Shown here one piece after another: positions 6,871 through 15,337 of a stretch of DNA of 45,310 bases (position 1 is its first letter; each line of letters begins with the position of its first letter). Origin of the DNA: a virus; the IMG/VR virus record IMGVR_UViG_3300028590_000036, positions 1 to 45,310 of that record, one strand, 5' to 3'. The translations under genes were made by a program, and so were the position numbers. The notes under the pieces were generated by a model. The model did not search any database, was not told the DNA's origin, and saw only the letters and a program-made list of their open reading frames with translations.

Positions 6871-7293
6871 ATGCCCTGGCAGCAGTCCGGAGGTGCACAG
6901 TCCGCCGGGCTCAGCTTCCGGTCGGCTGGCACCTACAACATCCCCCTCAACGCCGCGCTTTCGGGATGGCGGGCTCAGATCTCCGGCAACGGCATCCGTG
7001 TCACCGGTAGCGGTCCTTTCCGGGTCACCATCCGAATCGACGCCGCCGCGAACATCCAGGCCCTGGTCCGGGTCAGCGGCTCGGTAACCAACCTGCTGAC
7101 CGCCTCTCTGTCCGATCCATCGACGACGTCGGGCCAGCTGCACCTCGCCGACGGATCAGTCCTCGAGCTCTGGTGCACCTGGCCGTCGGGCACCAACTCC
7201 GTCGCGGCAGGGGCCAACAGCTACGTCACGTTCGAGCCCGTCGGCCCCACCACGTCCGGCGGCCTGACCATCCCGCGCTCGGCGCTCTACTAG
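6871..7293 (+). CDS. Putative structural protein, beta-rich
   Basis: A 140-aa protein starting at the ATG two bases after the preceding stop. It has a high content of Ser, Thr, Gly and Val (ISGNGIRVTGSGPFRVTIR), typical of beta-sandwich virion proteins. Probably part of the same fibre/appendage operon as its neighbours. No catalytic motif is visible. Confidence 0.6.
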   Translation: MPWQQSGGAQSAGLSFRSAGTYNIPLNAALSGWRAQISGNGIRVTGSGPFRVTIRIDAAANIQALVRVSGSVTNLLTASLSDPSTTSGQLHLADGSVLELWCTWPSGTNSVAAGANSYVTFEPVGPTTSGGLTIPRSALY

Positions 7294-7301
7294 GAGGTCT
7301 C

Positions 7302-7808
7302 ATGGCCGCCCCATGCTTCATCGCCTACAACGCAGCCATGCCGACTTCGGCACCTCCGGCTCATGCGAATGTCGGAACTTCCCTGACTCGCGTTGTGCTC
7401 CAGATCGTTCCGAGCACCACGAAGAAGATCCGCATCGTCGAGTGGGGGTACACCTTCGCGGTCGCTCCCGCCAACAACGTGCGGATGGAGCTGCTGGACG
7501 CCGGGGCAACTTACGCGACCGGCCTGACAGCGCACGTGAGCTCGGGCGTGGCCCCGTACAACGACGCGAACGGCGGAACCTCGACGGTGCAGCTGGGGAC
7601 GGCCCTGACGGGGTACGGCGTGATCAACGCTTCGGCGCCCTCAGCGGTTCGGCCCCTGGCCTACCAGTACGAGAACGGCCTGTACTTCAAGCAGCAATTC
7701 CCTCTCGGGCGGGAGCCGGAGATCGCCGCCGGTAACGCCTGCTGGGTGCGGGTGACCACGGCTGCTTCGGCCGTCGACGTCTCCACGTACGTGATCTGGG
7801 AAGAGTGA
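7302..7808 (+). CDS. Putative structural protein
   Basis: A 168-aa protein whose ATG at 7302 follows a strong AGGAGG (7293-7298). The N-terminus MAAPCFIAYNAAMPT leads into a beta-rich domain (KKIRIVEWGYTFAVAP) ending YVIWEE. Such cupin- or jelly-roll-like proteins are common as virion decoration or fibre parts. The function is unproven. Confidence 0.6.
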   Translation: MAAPCFIAYNAAMPTSAPPAHANVGTSLTRVVLQIVPSTTKKIRIVEWGYTFAVAPANNVRMELLDAGATYATGLTAHVSSGVAPYNDANGGTSTVQLGTALTGYGVINASAPSAVRPLAYQYENGLYFKQQFPLGREPEIAAGNACWVRVTTAASAVDVSTYVIWEE

Positions 7809-7822
7809 CCCGGAGGTAATTC

Positions 7823-8548
7823 ATGGCCAGGCTGGGTAGATCTCGCCCGGCGTCCGCCTACCTGGTCAAGTCCAAGGCAGCGGCTGGCGCTGAAGTAACC
7901 GTTCCCGTCACCGACACGATCACCTGGACCGACGACGCCACTGTCTCGGCCACAGCCCCGGGTGTCGACACAATCACGTGGGGCTCGGAGGACGCCCAGG
8001 TTCGCACGGTCGGCTCCGACACACTCACCCTCACCGAGTCTGCCCAGATCGCGGCGAAGGCAACGGAATCCATCACCTGGGCCGACGACGCCCGCGTGAT
8101 CGTTCTGGGTCAGGACAATCTCACCTGGACCGACAACGGCGGCTTCGCCGAACTGGTCGGACCCTCGGGCGAGCAGCTGTTCTGGTCTGACGACGCCCGC
8201 GTGATCGTGCTGGCCTCCGAAGACATGGGCTTCACCGACACGGCCGCACCGAACATCGGCATCCCCAAAGCCGCGTCCGAGGACATCACCTGGACCGAGT
8301 CCGCGTCGGTCGCGTCGAGCATCTTCTCCGCCGAGACCATCACGTGGGCCGAGACGGCGAAGGTGATCGTCCTGGCCGCCGACAGCGTGACCTGGTTCGA
8401 AAAGGCCGACCTGATCGTCAACGGGCATATCCGGGCCGACCGGGTTCGCCTGGCCGACAAGGAACGCCGCCGCCAGAGGGTCCGGCCGCTCGAGCGCCGA
8501 ATCGTCATCCAGGCCGAGGACCGCACCCGGAGAGCGAGGCCCGAATGA
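7823..8548 (+). CDS. Repeat protein with DxITWTDDAxV units
   Basis: A 241-aa protein made largely of about ten imperfect repeats of roughly 20 aa. Each centres on a Thr-Trp strand (DTITWTDDATV, ESITWADDARV, ETITWAETAKV), from about residue 30 to 210. It ends in a very basic tail (KERRRQRVRPLERR). The regular spacing suggests a stacked beta-solenoid or fibrous shaft. It sits between beta-rich virion genes and the small terminase, with GGAGG upstream. The basic tail could anchor it to nucleic acid or an acidic partner. Confidence 0.7.
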   Translation: MARLGRSRPASAYLVKSKAAAGAEVTVPVTDTITWTDDATVSATAPGVDTITWGSEDAQVRTVGSDTLTLTESAQIAAKATESITWADDARVIVLGQDNLTWTDNGGFAELVGPSGEQLFWSDDARVIVLASEDMGFTDTAAPNIGIPKAASEDITWTESASVASSIFSAETITWAETAKVIVLAADSVTWFEKADLIVNGHIRADRVRLADKERRRQRVRPLERRIVIQAEDRTRRARPE

Positions 8549-8961
8549 CCGATCCGGAAATCGACGCCTACCTGGACAAGCTCGACCAGGAGTCGGGTGA
8601 AGACGGCCCACTGTCGGCGGCGGCCAAGTCCGGCTCGACCCGCAGGGCCCTTGTCGCACTGAGGGACATTCTCGCCCACGAGATCGAGGGCAACCGCTGC
8701 AAGACCTGCCGGATGACGCAGATGCGCACCGGCGAACTCTCCGCGCTGGCTCTGCGCTTCCAGAAGGTCATCGAAGACCTCGAGGCGCTGCCCGACGACG
8801 AACAGCCGGACAAGCCGGTACCCGAGGGGGTGACGAGTCTTGCCTCCATTCGCAATCGACGACCATCCAATGGGGTGGCAACGTCCCCCGATCCTGCACG
8901 TCCCAACCTCGGCACAAAGTCTGCACCTCGACGACAAGGCGGCCGTAAGAGGTCTGGGTGA
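8545..8961 (+). CDS. terS: Terminase small subunit
   Basis: A 138-aa protein starting in an ATGA overlap with the repeat protein gene and overlapping the large terminase gene. The helical N-terminal domain (STRRALVALRDILAHEIE) and the CKTC pair are followed by a predicted coiled coil. A basic, proline-rich C-terminus (RRQGGRKRSG) could bind TerL or DNA. Its position directly before TerL supports the DNA-recognition subunit role. Confidence 0.75.
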   Translation: MTDPEIDAYLDKLDQESGEDGPLSAAAKSGSTRRALVALRDILAHEIEGNRCKTCRMTQMRTGELSALALRFQKVIEDLEALPDDEQPDKPVPEGVTSLASIRNRRPSNGVATSPDPARPNLGTKSAPRRQGGRKRSG

Positions 8962-10420
8962 CGAAGCGATCGACCTGGCCACCTTCGCCGGGCTCGAGCT
9001 CGATGAGTGGCAGCGGTTCGTCATCCGACAGATGGCCGCCACGACCACCGAGGAATTCTGGAACCCGTACACCGAGCGCGTCGAAAACAAATGGGCCGCA
9101 AGCGAATACGGGCTCATGGTCAGTCGTCAGAACGGCAAGGGCAGCATCCTCGAAGCGCGTGAACTGGCGGGCCTTTTCATCTTCGGTGAGCGCCTGATCA
9201 TCCACTCCGCGCACCAGGCCGACACCAGCTTCGAAGCCTTCAACCGCATCATGCAGTTGATCGAGCAGACCCCGGACCTCGAGCGCGAGGTAGCCCGGGT
9301 TTCCCGCTCCCACGGCACCGAGGGCATCGAGCTCAAGTCGGGCCAGCGCCTGCGTTTCCGAACCAGGACCAAAGGCGGCGGCCGAGGCTTCACAGCGGAC
9401 TGCATCATCTTCGACGAGGCGATGCTGGAGCTGACCTCCACGCAGATCGCCGCCATCATGCCGACCGTCTCCGCGCGCCCGAACCCGCAGATGATCTACA
9501 CCGGCTCGGCAGGCACCAAGGAAGCCGAGCACTTCGGTCGCGTCCGGGCTCGAGCCCTCAAAGGCGGCGACCCCCACATGGGCTGGTCGGAATGGTCGAT
9601 CACCCCCTGCAACTACTTCTGCCCGATCGACTGCGACGAGCACGACTCGCCCGACGATCCCGCCAGCCACGCAAAAGCCAATCCCGCTATGGGAATTCGG
9701 ATTACCGCCGAGCACATCATGAAGGAGCGCCGGGCCATGTCGCTCGAGACCTTCCTTCAGGAGCGCTGCGGCGTGGGTGACTGGCCTTCCGACGGCGACG
9801 GCTGGTCCGTGATCGACCGCGACGCCTGGGAAGGCCGGGAGAACCAGCTTTCGAGTCTGGTCGGCAAGTTCGCTATTGCCATCGACACGGCCCCGAAGGC
9901 GAGCTATTCCTGCATCTCCGCCGTCGGCCTGAACGAATTCGGTGACTTCCATTGCGAAATCACCAAGGAGGGCGACGAGAACGGTGAGGGCCTGTTCGAT
10001 TACCGGCAGGGCATTCGCTGGGTCGTTCCTCGCGTGCTGGCGATCTGGAAGGCCAACCGGCCCGCGTTCGTCGTCATCGACAAGGCATCTCCGGCGGGCA
10101 CGCTGATCGAAGAGCTTGAAAGCCACGGCGTGAAAGTCGTGTCGCCGACGATCCGCGAGTTCGCGCAGGCGTGTGGCGACGTGAAAGACGGCTTCGCCCC
10201 GCGTGATCCGAGAAATGCAACCCACATTCACCTGAACCAGGCTCCGCTGAATCTGGCCGTGGCGAACGCGGAAATGCTGCCTCTCCAAGATCTCTGGCGC
10301 TTCTCCAAGTCTGCGAGCTCCGCCGACGTAACTCCACTGACATGTGTGACCTTGGCCCACTGGGGCTTCAAGCAGCACATCTACAAAAAGGCTTCGAAGC
10401 CTTGGGTGATTAGGCGGTGA
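8840..10420 (+). CDS. terL: Terminase large subunit
   Basis: The 526-aa packaging motor. The ATPase domain has a deviant Walker A, SRQNGKG, at residues 95-101 and Walker B CIIFDE at 188-193. The coupling segment YTGSAG is near 220. The nuclease domain has conserved acidic positions in AIAIDTAPK and VVIDKAS. Length and order fit the HK97-like TerL family. The start is a TTG inside terS with GAGGGGG upstream; an internal ATG at 8870 is an alternative. It cuts concatemers and drives DNA through the portal. Confidence 0.96.
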   Translation: MPPFAIDDHPMGWQRPPILHVPTSAQSLHLDDKAAVRGLGDEAIDLATFAGLELDEWQRFVIRQMAATTTEEFWNPYTERVENKWAASEYGLMVSRQNGKGSILEARELAGLFIFGERLIIHSAHQADTSFEAFNRIMQLIEQTPDLEREVARVSRSHGTEGIELKSGQRLRFRTRTKGGGRGFTADCIIFDEAMLELTSTQIAAIMPTVSARPNPQMIYTGSAGTKEAEHFGRVRARALKGGDPHMGWSEWSITPCNYFCPIDCDEHDSPDDPASHAKANPAMGIRITAEHIMKERRAMSLETFLQERCGVGDWPSDGDGWSVIDRDAWEGRENQLSSLVGKFAIAIDTAPKASYSCISAVGLNEFGDFHCEITKEGDENGEGLFDYRQGIRWVVPRVLAIWKANRPAFVVIDKASPAGTLIEELESHGVKVVSPTIREFAQACGDVKDGFAPRDPRNATHIHLNQAPLNLAVANAEMLPLQDLWRFSKSASSADVTPLTCVTLAHWGFKQHIYKKASKPWVIRR

Positions 10421-10424
10421 GCGA

Positions 10425-10571
10425 ATGCTCGTCAAAAAGGAAGAACTCGCTGTCGCCGGAACCGGCCTCGCACTCATAACCGCTGGGGCCGTGTGGCTCT
10501 GGGGTCCTATTCCGCTGATCGTGGCCGGTGTCATCGTCGTCTTCGCTGCCTTCGCACTCGACTTTCTGTGA
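10425..10571 (+). CDS. Small membrane protein between TerL and portal
   Basis: A 48-aa peptide with a short charged start (MLVKKEEL) and two hydrophobic stretches (AVAGTGLALITAGAVWLW and PLIVAGVIVVFAAFAL) that could form a hairpin in the membrane. It starts 5 bases after the terL stop and ends 12 bases before the portal gene. The role is unknown. Small membrane peptides occur here in other actinophages. Confidence 0.6.
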   Translation: MLVKKEELAVAGTGLALITAGAVWLWGPIPLIVAGVIVVFAAFALDFL

Positions 10572-10582
10572 GGTGGTGACGG

Positions 10583-12139
10583 ATGGCTAGCTTCTGGTCC
10601 CGCCTGCGTAAGAAGGACGAACCCGAGACCCGCGACCTGTCGATCAACGACTGGATCTCGCAGATGAAGTCCCAGCAGACCTTCGGGTATCGGGGCAATC
10701 GCGAGACAGCCAAGCAAGAGTCCATCGGCGACCAATTCATCGAATACGTCCACGGCGCCTATCGCTCGAGCGGTGTGGTTTTCGCCTGCTGCCAGGCCCG
10801 CCAAATCATCTTCTCCGAGGCGCGGTTCGCGTTCCAGGACATCAGCAACTACCGCCCCGGCGACCTGGCTGACGGCCCGGAGCTGGATCTGCTCGACGTT
10901 CCCTGGGAGGGCGGCACTACCGGCGAGCTGCTGGCGCGGGCCATCCAGGACGTCGACTTGTCGGGCAACCACTACGTCGTCAAGGAGTACAAGGGCGAGG
11001 GCAAGTGGCAGCTACGCAGGCTCCGGCCCGACTGGGTCGACATCGTCCTGACGGCGGACCCGAAGATGGCTCGCCAGGCCGACATCGACGGCTACCTCTA
11101 CCGGCCGGACCGGACCGAGGACAAGAGGCTGTGGGAGTACTTCCCGGTCGACGGCTCCAACGGCCGCATCGCGCACTGGGCACCCATTCCTGACCCCGAG
11201 GCCATGTTCCGGGGCATGTCGTGGCTGACGCCGGTTGTCCGGGAAATCATGGGCGACAAAGCCATTTCCGACCACAAGCTCAAGTTCTTCGAGAACGCCG
11301 CGACGCCGAATCTGTCGGTCAGCCTGAAAGAGACCGTTTCGAAAGAGGACTTCGAGGAGTTCGTCGAGGCGATGGATGCCACGAAGGTCGGTGTCGAACA
11401 TGCCTACGAAACGCTCTATCTCGGCGGCGGCGCGGATGTTCAGGTCATCGGCGCGAACGTCCAGCAGATGGATTTCAAGGTTGTCACTGCGATCGGTGAG
11501 ACCCGAATTGCCGCCGCTGCCCGAGTGCCTGCAAGTGTTGCCGGTATCTCGGAAGGATTAGGCGGCTCGAGCCTCAACGAAGGCAACTTCAACGCCGCCA
11601 AGGACCAATTCGCTTCCGGCACACTCCGTCCACTCTGGCGTTCCATTTGCGCCGCCTACGCCCCACTGATCCAGGTGCCGAAGGGCAAGCGCCTCTGGTT
11701 CGACGACAGGGACATCAGTTTCCTGCGAGAGGACCAGCTCAAGGTCGCCCAGCGGTTCCAGATCGACGTCACCTCGGTTACCCGACTGGTGATGAACGGC
11801 TGGAAACCGGATGAGTCGGTTCGGGCCGTCCAGGAACGCAACCTGGGTCTGCTCGTCGGCGCGCATTCGGGCCTGTACTCGGTGCAGCTGCTTCCGCCGG
11901 AGGTCAGCAAGCCAGATCTCGCTGCGGCGAAAAAGGCCGAGGCGGATGCAGAACAAGCCAAGGGCGACAAGAAGAAAGACCCGCCCGCGAACCAACAAGG
12001 AACAGGCTCGAAGCGTCGACCCGGCCCCGGCAGGCCATCGAAGTCCGAAACCAAATCCGACGAATGGCTAGACGCCGTCCGGGATGGCGAGGACTGGCGC
12101 GAGGACTGGGAGGACGAAGATGACCAAACTGACCCGTGA
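10583..12139 (+). CDS. Portal protein
   Basis: A 518-aa HK97-like portal (dodecameric DNA channel at the head vertex). Typical features: a variable N-terminus, SSGVVFACCQARQI near residue 55-70, the core segment NHYVVKEYKGEGKWQLRRL, and a Gly/Asn-rich insertion loop (GGSSLNEGNFNAAKDQF). The C-terminal tail is charged, with PGPGRPSK and a run of acidic and Trp residues. It precedes the protease-capsid gene, the usual HK97 order. Confidence 0.95.
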   Translation: MASFWSRLRKKDEPETRDLSINDWISQMKSQQTFGYRGNRETAKQESIGDQFIEYVHGAYRSSGVVFACCQARQIIFSEARFAFQDISNYRPGDLADGPELDLLDVPWEGGTTGELLARAIQDVDLSGNHYVVKEYKGEGKWQLRRLRPDWVDIVLTADPKMARQADIDGYLYRPDRTEDKRLWEYFPVDGSNGRIAHWAPIPDPEAMFRGMSWLTPVVREIMGDKAISDHKLKFFENAATPNLSVSLKETVSKEDFEEFVEAMDATKVGVEHAYETLYLGGGADVQVIGANVQQMDFKVVTAIGETRIAAAARVPASVAGISEGLGGSSLNEGNFNAAKDQFASGTLRPLWRSICAAYAPLIQVPKGKRLWFDDRDISFLREDQLKVAQRFQIDVTSVTRLVMNGWKPDESVRAVQERNLGLLVGAHSGLYSVQLLPPEVSKPDLAAAKKAEADAEQAKGDKKKDPPANQQGTGSKRRPGPGRPSKSETKSDEWLDAVRDGEDWREDWEDEDDQTDP

Positions 12140-14438
12140 TTTCGAATTCCGGAGCGGCGGCGGGGACGGTGACGACGGTTTCACGCTGACTGGCTATGCG
12201 GCGGTGTTCAACCAGGACACCCAAATCCGCAGCTGGGAAGGAACATTTACCGAGCGCATCGCCCCCGGGGCTTTCCGAAAGACGCTGCGCGAGAACCCGA
12301 ACGTGATGATGCAGTTCAATCACGGGCACGACGTTCGGGTGGGCACGGTCCCGATCGGCCGCTTCACTGAAATGCGCGAAGACGAGCAGGGCCTCTTCGT
12401 CCAGGGACGACTGAACGACAACGACGTTGTGGAGCCGATCCGCCAGGCGCTGGTCGACAAGCAGATTCCCGGTATGTCGTTCCGGTTCATCGTCGTTCGC
12501 GATGAGTGGGCCGATAAGGACGGCAAGAAGATCCGCTCCGCTAACGAACTTGCCGAGATGCTGTACAACCCGGACCACGAACGCGGGCCCCTTCAGCGCA
12601 CGATCAAGGAACTCCGGATCTCCGAGGCGGGACCGGTCACTTCCCCGGCTTATCCACAGACCTCGGTAGGCGTGCGCAGCGCGGAGGATCTTGGCGAGGC
12701 CGAGCGGGCTGACATTGCCGCCAGCTACGTCCGAACCGCGCAGCTGGAGTCCGAAGAGCGCAGCGACGATCACAGCGACCACGTTCACTTCCGTTCCGAC
12801 GACGTCGAAGCCTGGCTCGAAGCCGAACGTGCCTTCAACTGGCTCGAAGCCGAACGTGCCTTCAACTGGCTCGAAGCCGAGCGCACACATCAATGGCTGG
12901 AAGCCGAAAAGGCCCATGCCGCAAAGACCCCGAGTGACGCCGACCGCCAGGTCACCTCGCTCGATACCCCGAAGTCCGACGCCGCCAAAAGCACCTCGGA
13001 GAAGCGGGACATCCCCACGAAATCCAAGAAGAAAGAGGCACGGGTTATGACCCTCGCTGAACTTCGCGAGCACCTGGCGGTCCTTCAGGGCCAGCGTGAC
13101 GCACTGAACGACGAATACGGCGAACGCGCCATGTCCGACGAGGACCAGGCGACCTTCGACAAGCTGACCTCCGACGCCGAGCGCACCGAGCGTCAGATCA
13201 AGGCCATCGAGAAGCGCCTGGCCGAGGCCAAGGGCAATGTCTCCGAGCGCACCATCGACGGCGCCCCGGGCTTCCGCAAGAGCGTGGACGAGGACGAGCT
13301 CCACGACATGGACGCCATCCGCGCCAGCGCCCGGTCCCTCGACGACCTCGTGGTCAAGAAGACCGACGCGGCCAAGCGGATCGCCGAGCGCATGAACTGG
13401 GCCACCACGGAGCGGACCGAGTCCAAGGATCACGCGATCTACCTGCTGGACAAGGACTACACCGGCGAGCTGGCCGAGCGCATGATCAACGCGGGCTCCA
13501 AGGCGTACGAGCGTGCCTGGTCGAAGTACGCGGCAGGCAAGGCGATCGGCGGCCTGACCTTCGAGGAGCAGCGCGCCCTCCAGCTGGGTAGCGATCCCGA
13601 CGGTGGCTTCGCCGTCCCCGTTCAGCTCGACCCCACGGTCATCTGGACCTCGGCGGGTGTCGTCAACCCGATCCGCTCGCTGGCGACGGTCAAGACGATC
13701 ACCGGCAAGGAATACCAGGGTGTGACCTCGGGTGGCACCACGGTCTCGCGTTCGCTGGAAGGCGCCGAGTTCGCGGAGAACACCTGGACCCTGGGCCAGC
13801 CGACCATCCGCACCGAGCGCGTGACCGGCTACACCACGTTCACCTACGAGGCCGAGGCATGGAACGCCATCCGCGAGGAGATCGTCTTCGCGCTGCGCGA
13901 CGCCAAGGACCGTGAGGAGGCCGAATCCTACACCAACGGCAACGGCACCTCGCCTGCTCCGTTCGGCCTGGTTTCGACCCACGCGGCCCCGAACCTGGTC
14001 GACACCGCCGTCACTGCCGCGTTCTCGGACGTCGACCTGTACGCGGTGAAGGAGGCTCTCGATCCTCGCTACCGTGCGGGCGCCGTCTGGATGATGGACG
14101 AGGGCATCGTTCACCAGATCCGCATGTGGGCGCAGAACGACGGCCCGGACCTGATCCAGCGCATCGACGGCCCCAACCCGGATCGCCTGCTGGGCTTCTC
14201 GGTTCACGAGAACTTCAACATGTCCTCGGCCCTGACCGCCGGTACGAAGATCGCGGTCTTCGGTGACCTGAAGGGTTACTACATCGTCGACCGCGTCGGC
14301 ATGTCCATCGAGGTCAACCAGATGGTCCTCGGCCCGAACCGTCGTCCGACCGGCCAGCGTGGCATCGCCGCCTACTGGATGAACAACGCCAAGTGGTGGG
14401 TTCCCGGTTCGGCGAAGACCCTGAAGATCAAGGCGTGA
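12120..14438 (+). CDS. Fused prohead protease and major capsid protein
   Basis: A 772-aa single reading frame. Residues 20-190 are an HK97-type prohead protease (peptidase U35-like) with FNHGHD (His68/His70) and PGMSFRF (Ser120). Residues 232-264 hold near-perfect 9-aa repeats WLEAERAFN. Residues from about 310 form the HK97-fold capsid protein, beginning with a helical delta-domain (LREHLAVLQGQRDAL) and continuing through YQGVTSGGTT to the C-terminus. An in-frame ATG at 13047 with AAAGAGG upstream could make the 463-aa capsid precursor alone. The start at 12120 is preceded by GGGAGGA and overlaps the portal gene. In most relatives the protease and capsid are separate genes. Confidence 0.93.
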   Translation: MTKLTRDFEFRSGGGDGDDGFTLTGYAAVFNQDTQIRSWEGTFTERIAPGAFRKTLRENPNVMMQFNHGHDVRVGTVPIGRFTEMREDEQGLFVQGRLNDNDVVEPIRQALVDKQIPGMSFRFIVVRDEWADKDGKKIRSANELAEMLYNPDHERGPLQRTIKELRISEAGPVTSPAYPQTSVGVRSAEDLGEAERADIAASYVRTAQLESEERSDDHSDHVHFRSDDVEAWLEAERAFNWLEAERAFNWLEAERTHQWLEAEKAHAAKTPSDADRQVTSLDTPKSDAAKSTSEKRDIPTKSKKKEARVMTLAELREHLAVLQGQRDALNDEYGERAMSDEDQATFDKLTSDAERTERQIKAIEKRLAEAKGNVSERTIDGAPGFRKSVDEDELHDMDAIRASARSLDDLVVKKTDAAKRIAERMNWATTERTESKDHAIYLLDKDYTGELAERMINAGSKAYERAWSKYAAGKAIGGLTFEEQRALQLGSDPDGGFAVPVQLDPTVIWTSAGVVNPIRSLATVKTITGKEYQGVTSGGTTVSRSLEGAEFAENTWTLGQPTIRTERVTGYTTFTYEAEAWNAIREEIVFALRDAKDREEAESYTNGNGTSPAPFGLVSTHAAPNLVDTAVTAAFSDVDLYAVKEALDPRYRAGAVWMMDEGIVHQIRMWAQNDGPDLIQRIDGPNPDRLLGFSVHENFNMSSALTAGTKIAVFGDLKGYYIVDRVGMSIEVNQMVLGPNRRPTGQRGIAAYWMNNAKWWVPGSAKTLKIKA
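12813..12912 (+). repeat. Tandem 27-bp repeats inside protease-capsid gene
   Basis: Two identical 27-bp units (12813-12839 and 12840-12866), a diverged third (12867-12893) and a partial fourth. They encode WLEAERAFN-type 9-mers predicted to be helical. The identity of the first two units suggests recent slippage expansion in the linker/scaffold region. Confidence 0.85.
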
Positions 14439-14441
14439 CTT

Positions 14442-14510
14442 AAAGCCGGGCAATCGCAACGCATTCCGACCCTGAGGGGTCCTTTTTTATGCCTGCGGTT
14501 GCCCGGCTTT
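14442..14510 (+). terminator. Nested hairpin terminator after capsid gene
   Basis: An inner hairpin (GACCC at 14468-14472, GGGTC at 14477-14481) is followed by TTTTTT at 14483-14488, a standard terminator. It is enclosed by a perfect 12-bp outer stem, AAAGCCGGGCAA (14442-14453) with TTGCCCGGCTTT (14499-14510). The outer stem could form only if polymerase passes the T-run. This suggests partial termination that lowers expression of the genes after the capsid. Confidence 0.8.
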
Positions 14511-14531
14511 GTCGGCCCGAAAGGAATTCTC

Positions 14532-14717
14532 ATGGCTGAAGTCAAAGCCACGAAGTCATTTTCGTATCACGACGAGAGCTCCGGGCGCGCGGCAGTGGTC
14601 CGGGTCGGCCAGGTTCTCGACGAATCGCATCCCGCTGTGGCTGGCCGTGAGGCTTACTTCGAGGTCGTCGTGCCCCCCAAGCGCGGACCGGGCCGTCCCC
14701 CGAAGAACAGGGACTGA
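14532..14717 (+). CDS. Small protein with AT-hook-like tail
   Basis: A 61-aa protein with AAGGA upstream of ATG 14532. The N-terminal 45 residues look like a small beta domain (SFSYHDESSGRAAVVRVGQV). The C-terminus RGPGRPPK is an AT-hook-like minor-groove motif. The portal ends with a similar PGPGRPSK. Probably a head-associated or connector-adjacent protein; the function is unknown. Confidence 0.65.
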   Translation: MAEVKATKSFSYHDESSGRAAVVRVGQVLDESHPAVAGREAYFEVVVPPKRGPGRPPKNRD

Positions 14718-14719
14718 CC

Positions 14720-15337
14720 ATGGCTCTGGGTGATCCGTACGCGACGAAAGATCAGCTGTCGGCCTACCTGGAGCTCCAATCGGCCGCAGCCACCAGCAAG
14801 CAGGCCCTGCTCGAGCAGGCGGTGCTGGCGGCGTCCAAAGAGGTCGAGAACTTCTGCGGGCGCCAGTTCAACAAGGCCGACACCGCCTCTGCGCGTCTCT
14901 ACCGTCCCTCCAGCTGCCGGTCCACCACGGTCGACGACTTCTGGAGCACCGACGGCCTGATCATCCGAGTCGCTTATGCCAGTGGCACTTTCGGCTCGGA
15001 GTGGCTGGCCTCGGACTACCGGCTGTACCCGCTCAACGGCGTGGTCGACGGGGTCCCGGGGCGCCCGTATCGCCGCATCCACCTCAACAACCTGATCTGG
15101 TCGTTCACCAACGGCGAGCTGGTCGAGGTCACGGCGAAGTGGGGCTGGGCGACGGTTCCGGCAGACGTCCATCAGGCGACTCTGCTGCTGGCGGCCAAGC
15201 ACTTCCACCAGAGGAAGTCCCCCGTCGGCGACAAGGCCGGGTTCTCCGAGTCCGGTGGCGTCGTCAAGGTCGGTGCGTCGGCGCAGGCGTGCAAGCTCCT
15301 CAAGGAGTACGCGATCGGTAAGGCGATGGTCGCATGA
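14720..15337 (+). CDS. Head-tail connector (gp6/gp15-like adaptor)
   Basis: A 205-aa protein located just after the capsid genes. The helical N-terminus (YATKDQLSAYLEL, then a long helix ending EVENFCGRQF) and later helix (PADVHQATLLLAAKHFHQ) match the head-completion adaptor fold of HK97 gp6 and SPP1 gp15. It would form the ring beneath the portal. It overlaps the next gene by four bases (ATGA). Confidence 0.82.
   Translation: MALGDPYATKDQLSAYLELQSAAATSKQALLEQAVLAASKEVENFCGRQFNKADTASARLYRPSSCRSTTVDDFWSTDGLIIRVAYASGTFGSEWLASDYRLYPLNGVVDGVPGRPYRRIHLNNLIWSFTNGELVEVTAKWGWATVPADVHQATLLLAAKHFHQRKSPVGDKAGFSESGGVVKVGASAQACKLLKEYAIGKAMVA

Noticed and set aside
8768-10972. 734-codon minus-strand frame opposite terminase
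   Set aside because: Antisense shadow. TerL motifs are all on the plus strand.
12813-12912. Possible CRISPR-like repeat array
   Set aside because: The 27-bp units are directly adjacent with no spacers, and they are in frame within the protease-capsid gene.
11904-14459. 851-codon minus-strand frame opposite portal and capsid
   Set aside because: Antisense shadow of conserved head genes, with no domain or ribosome site.
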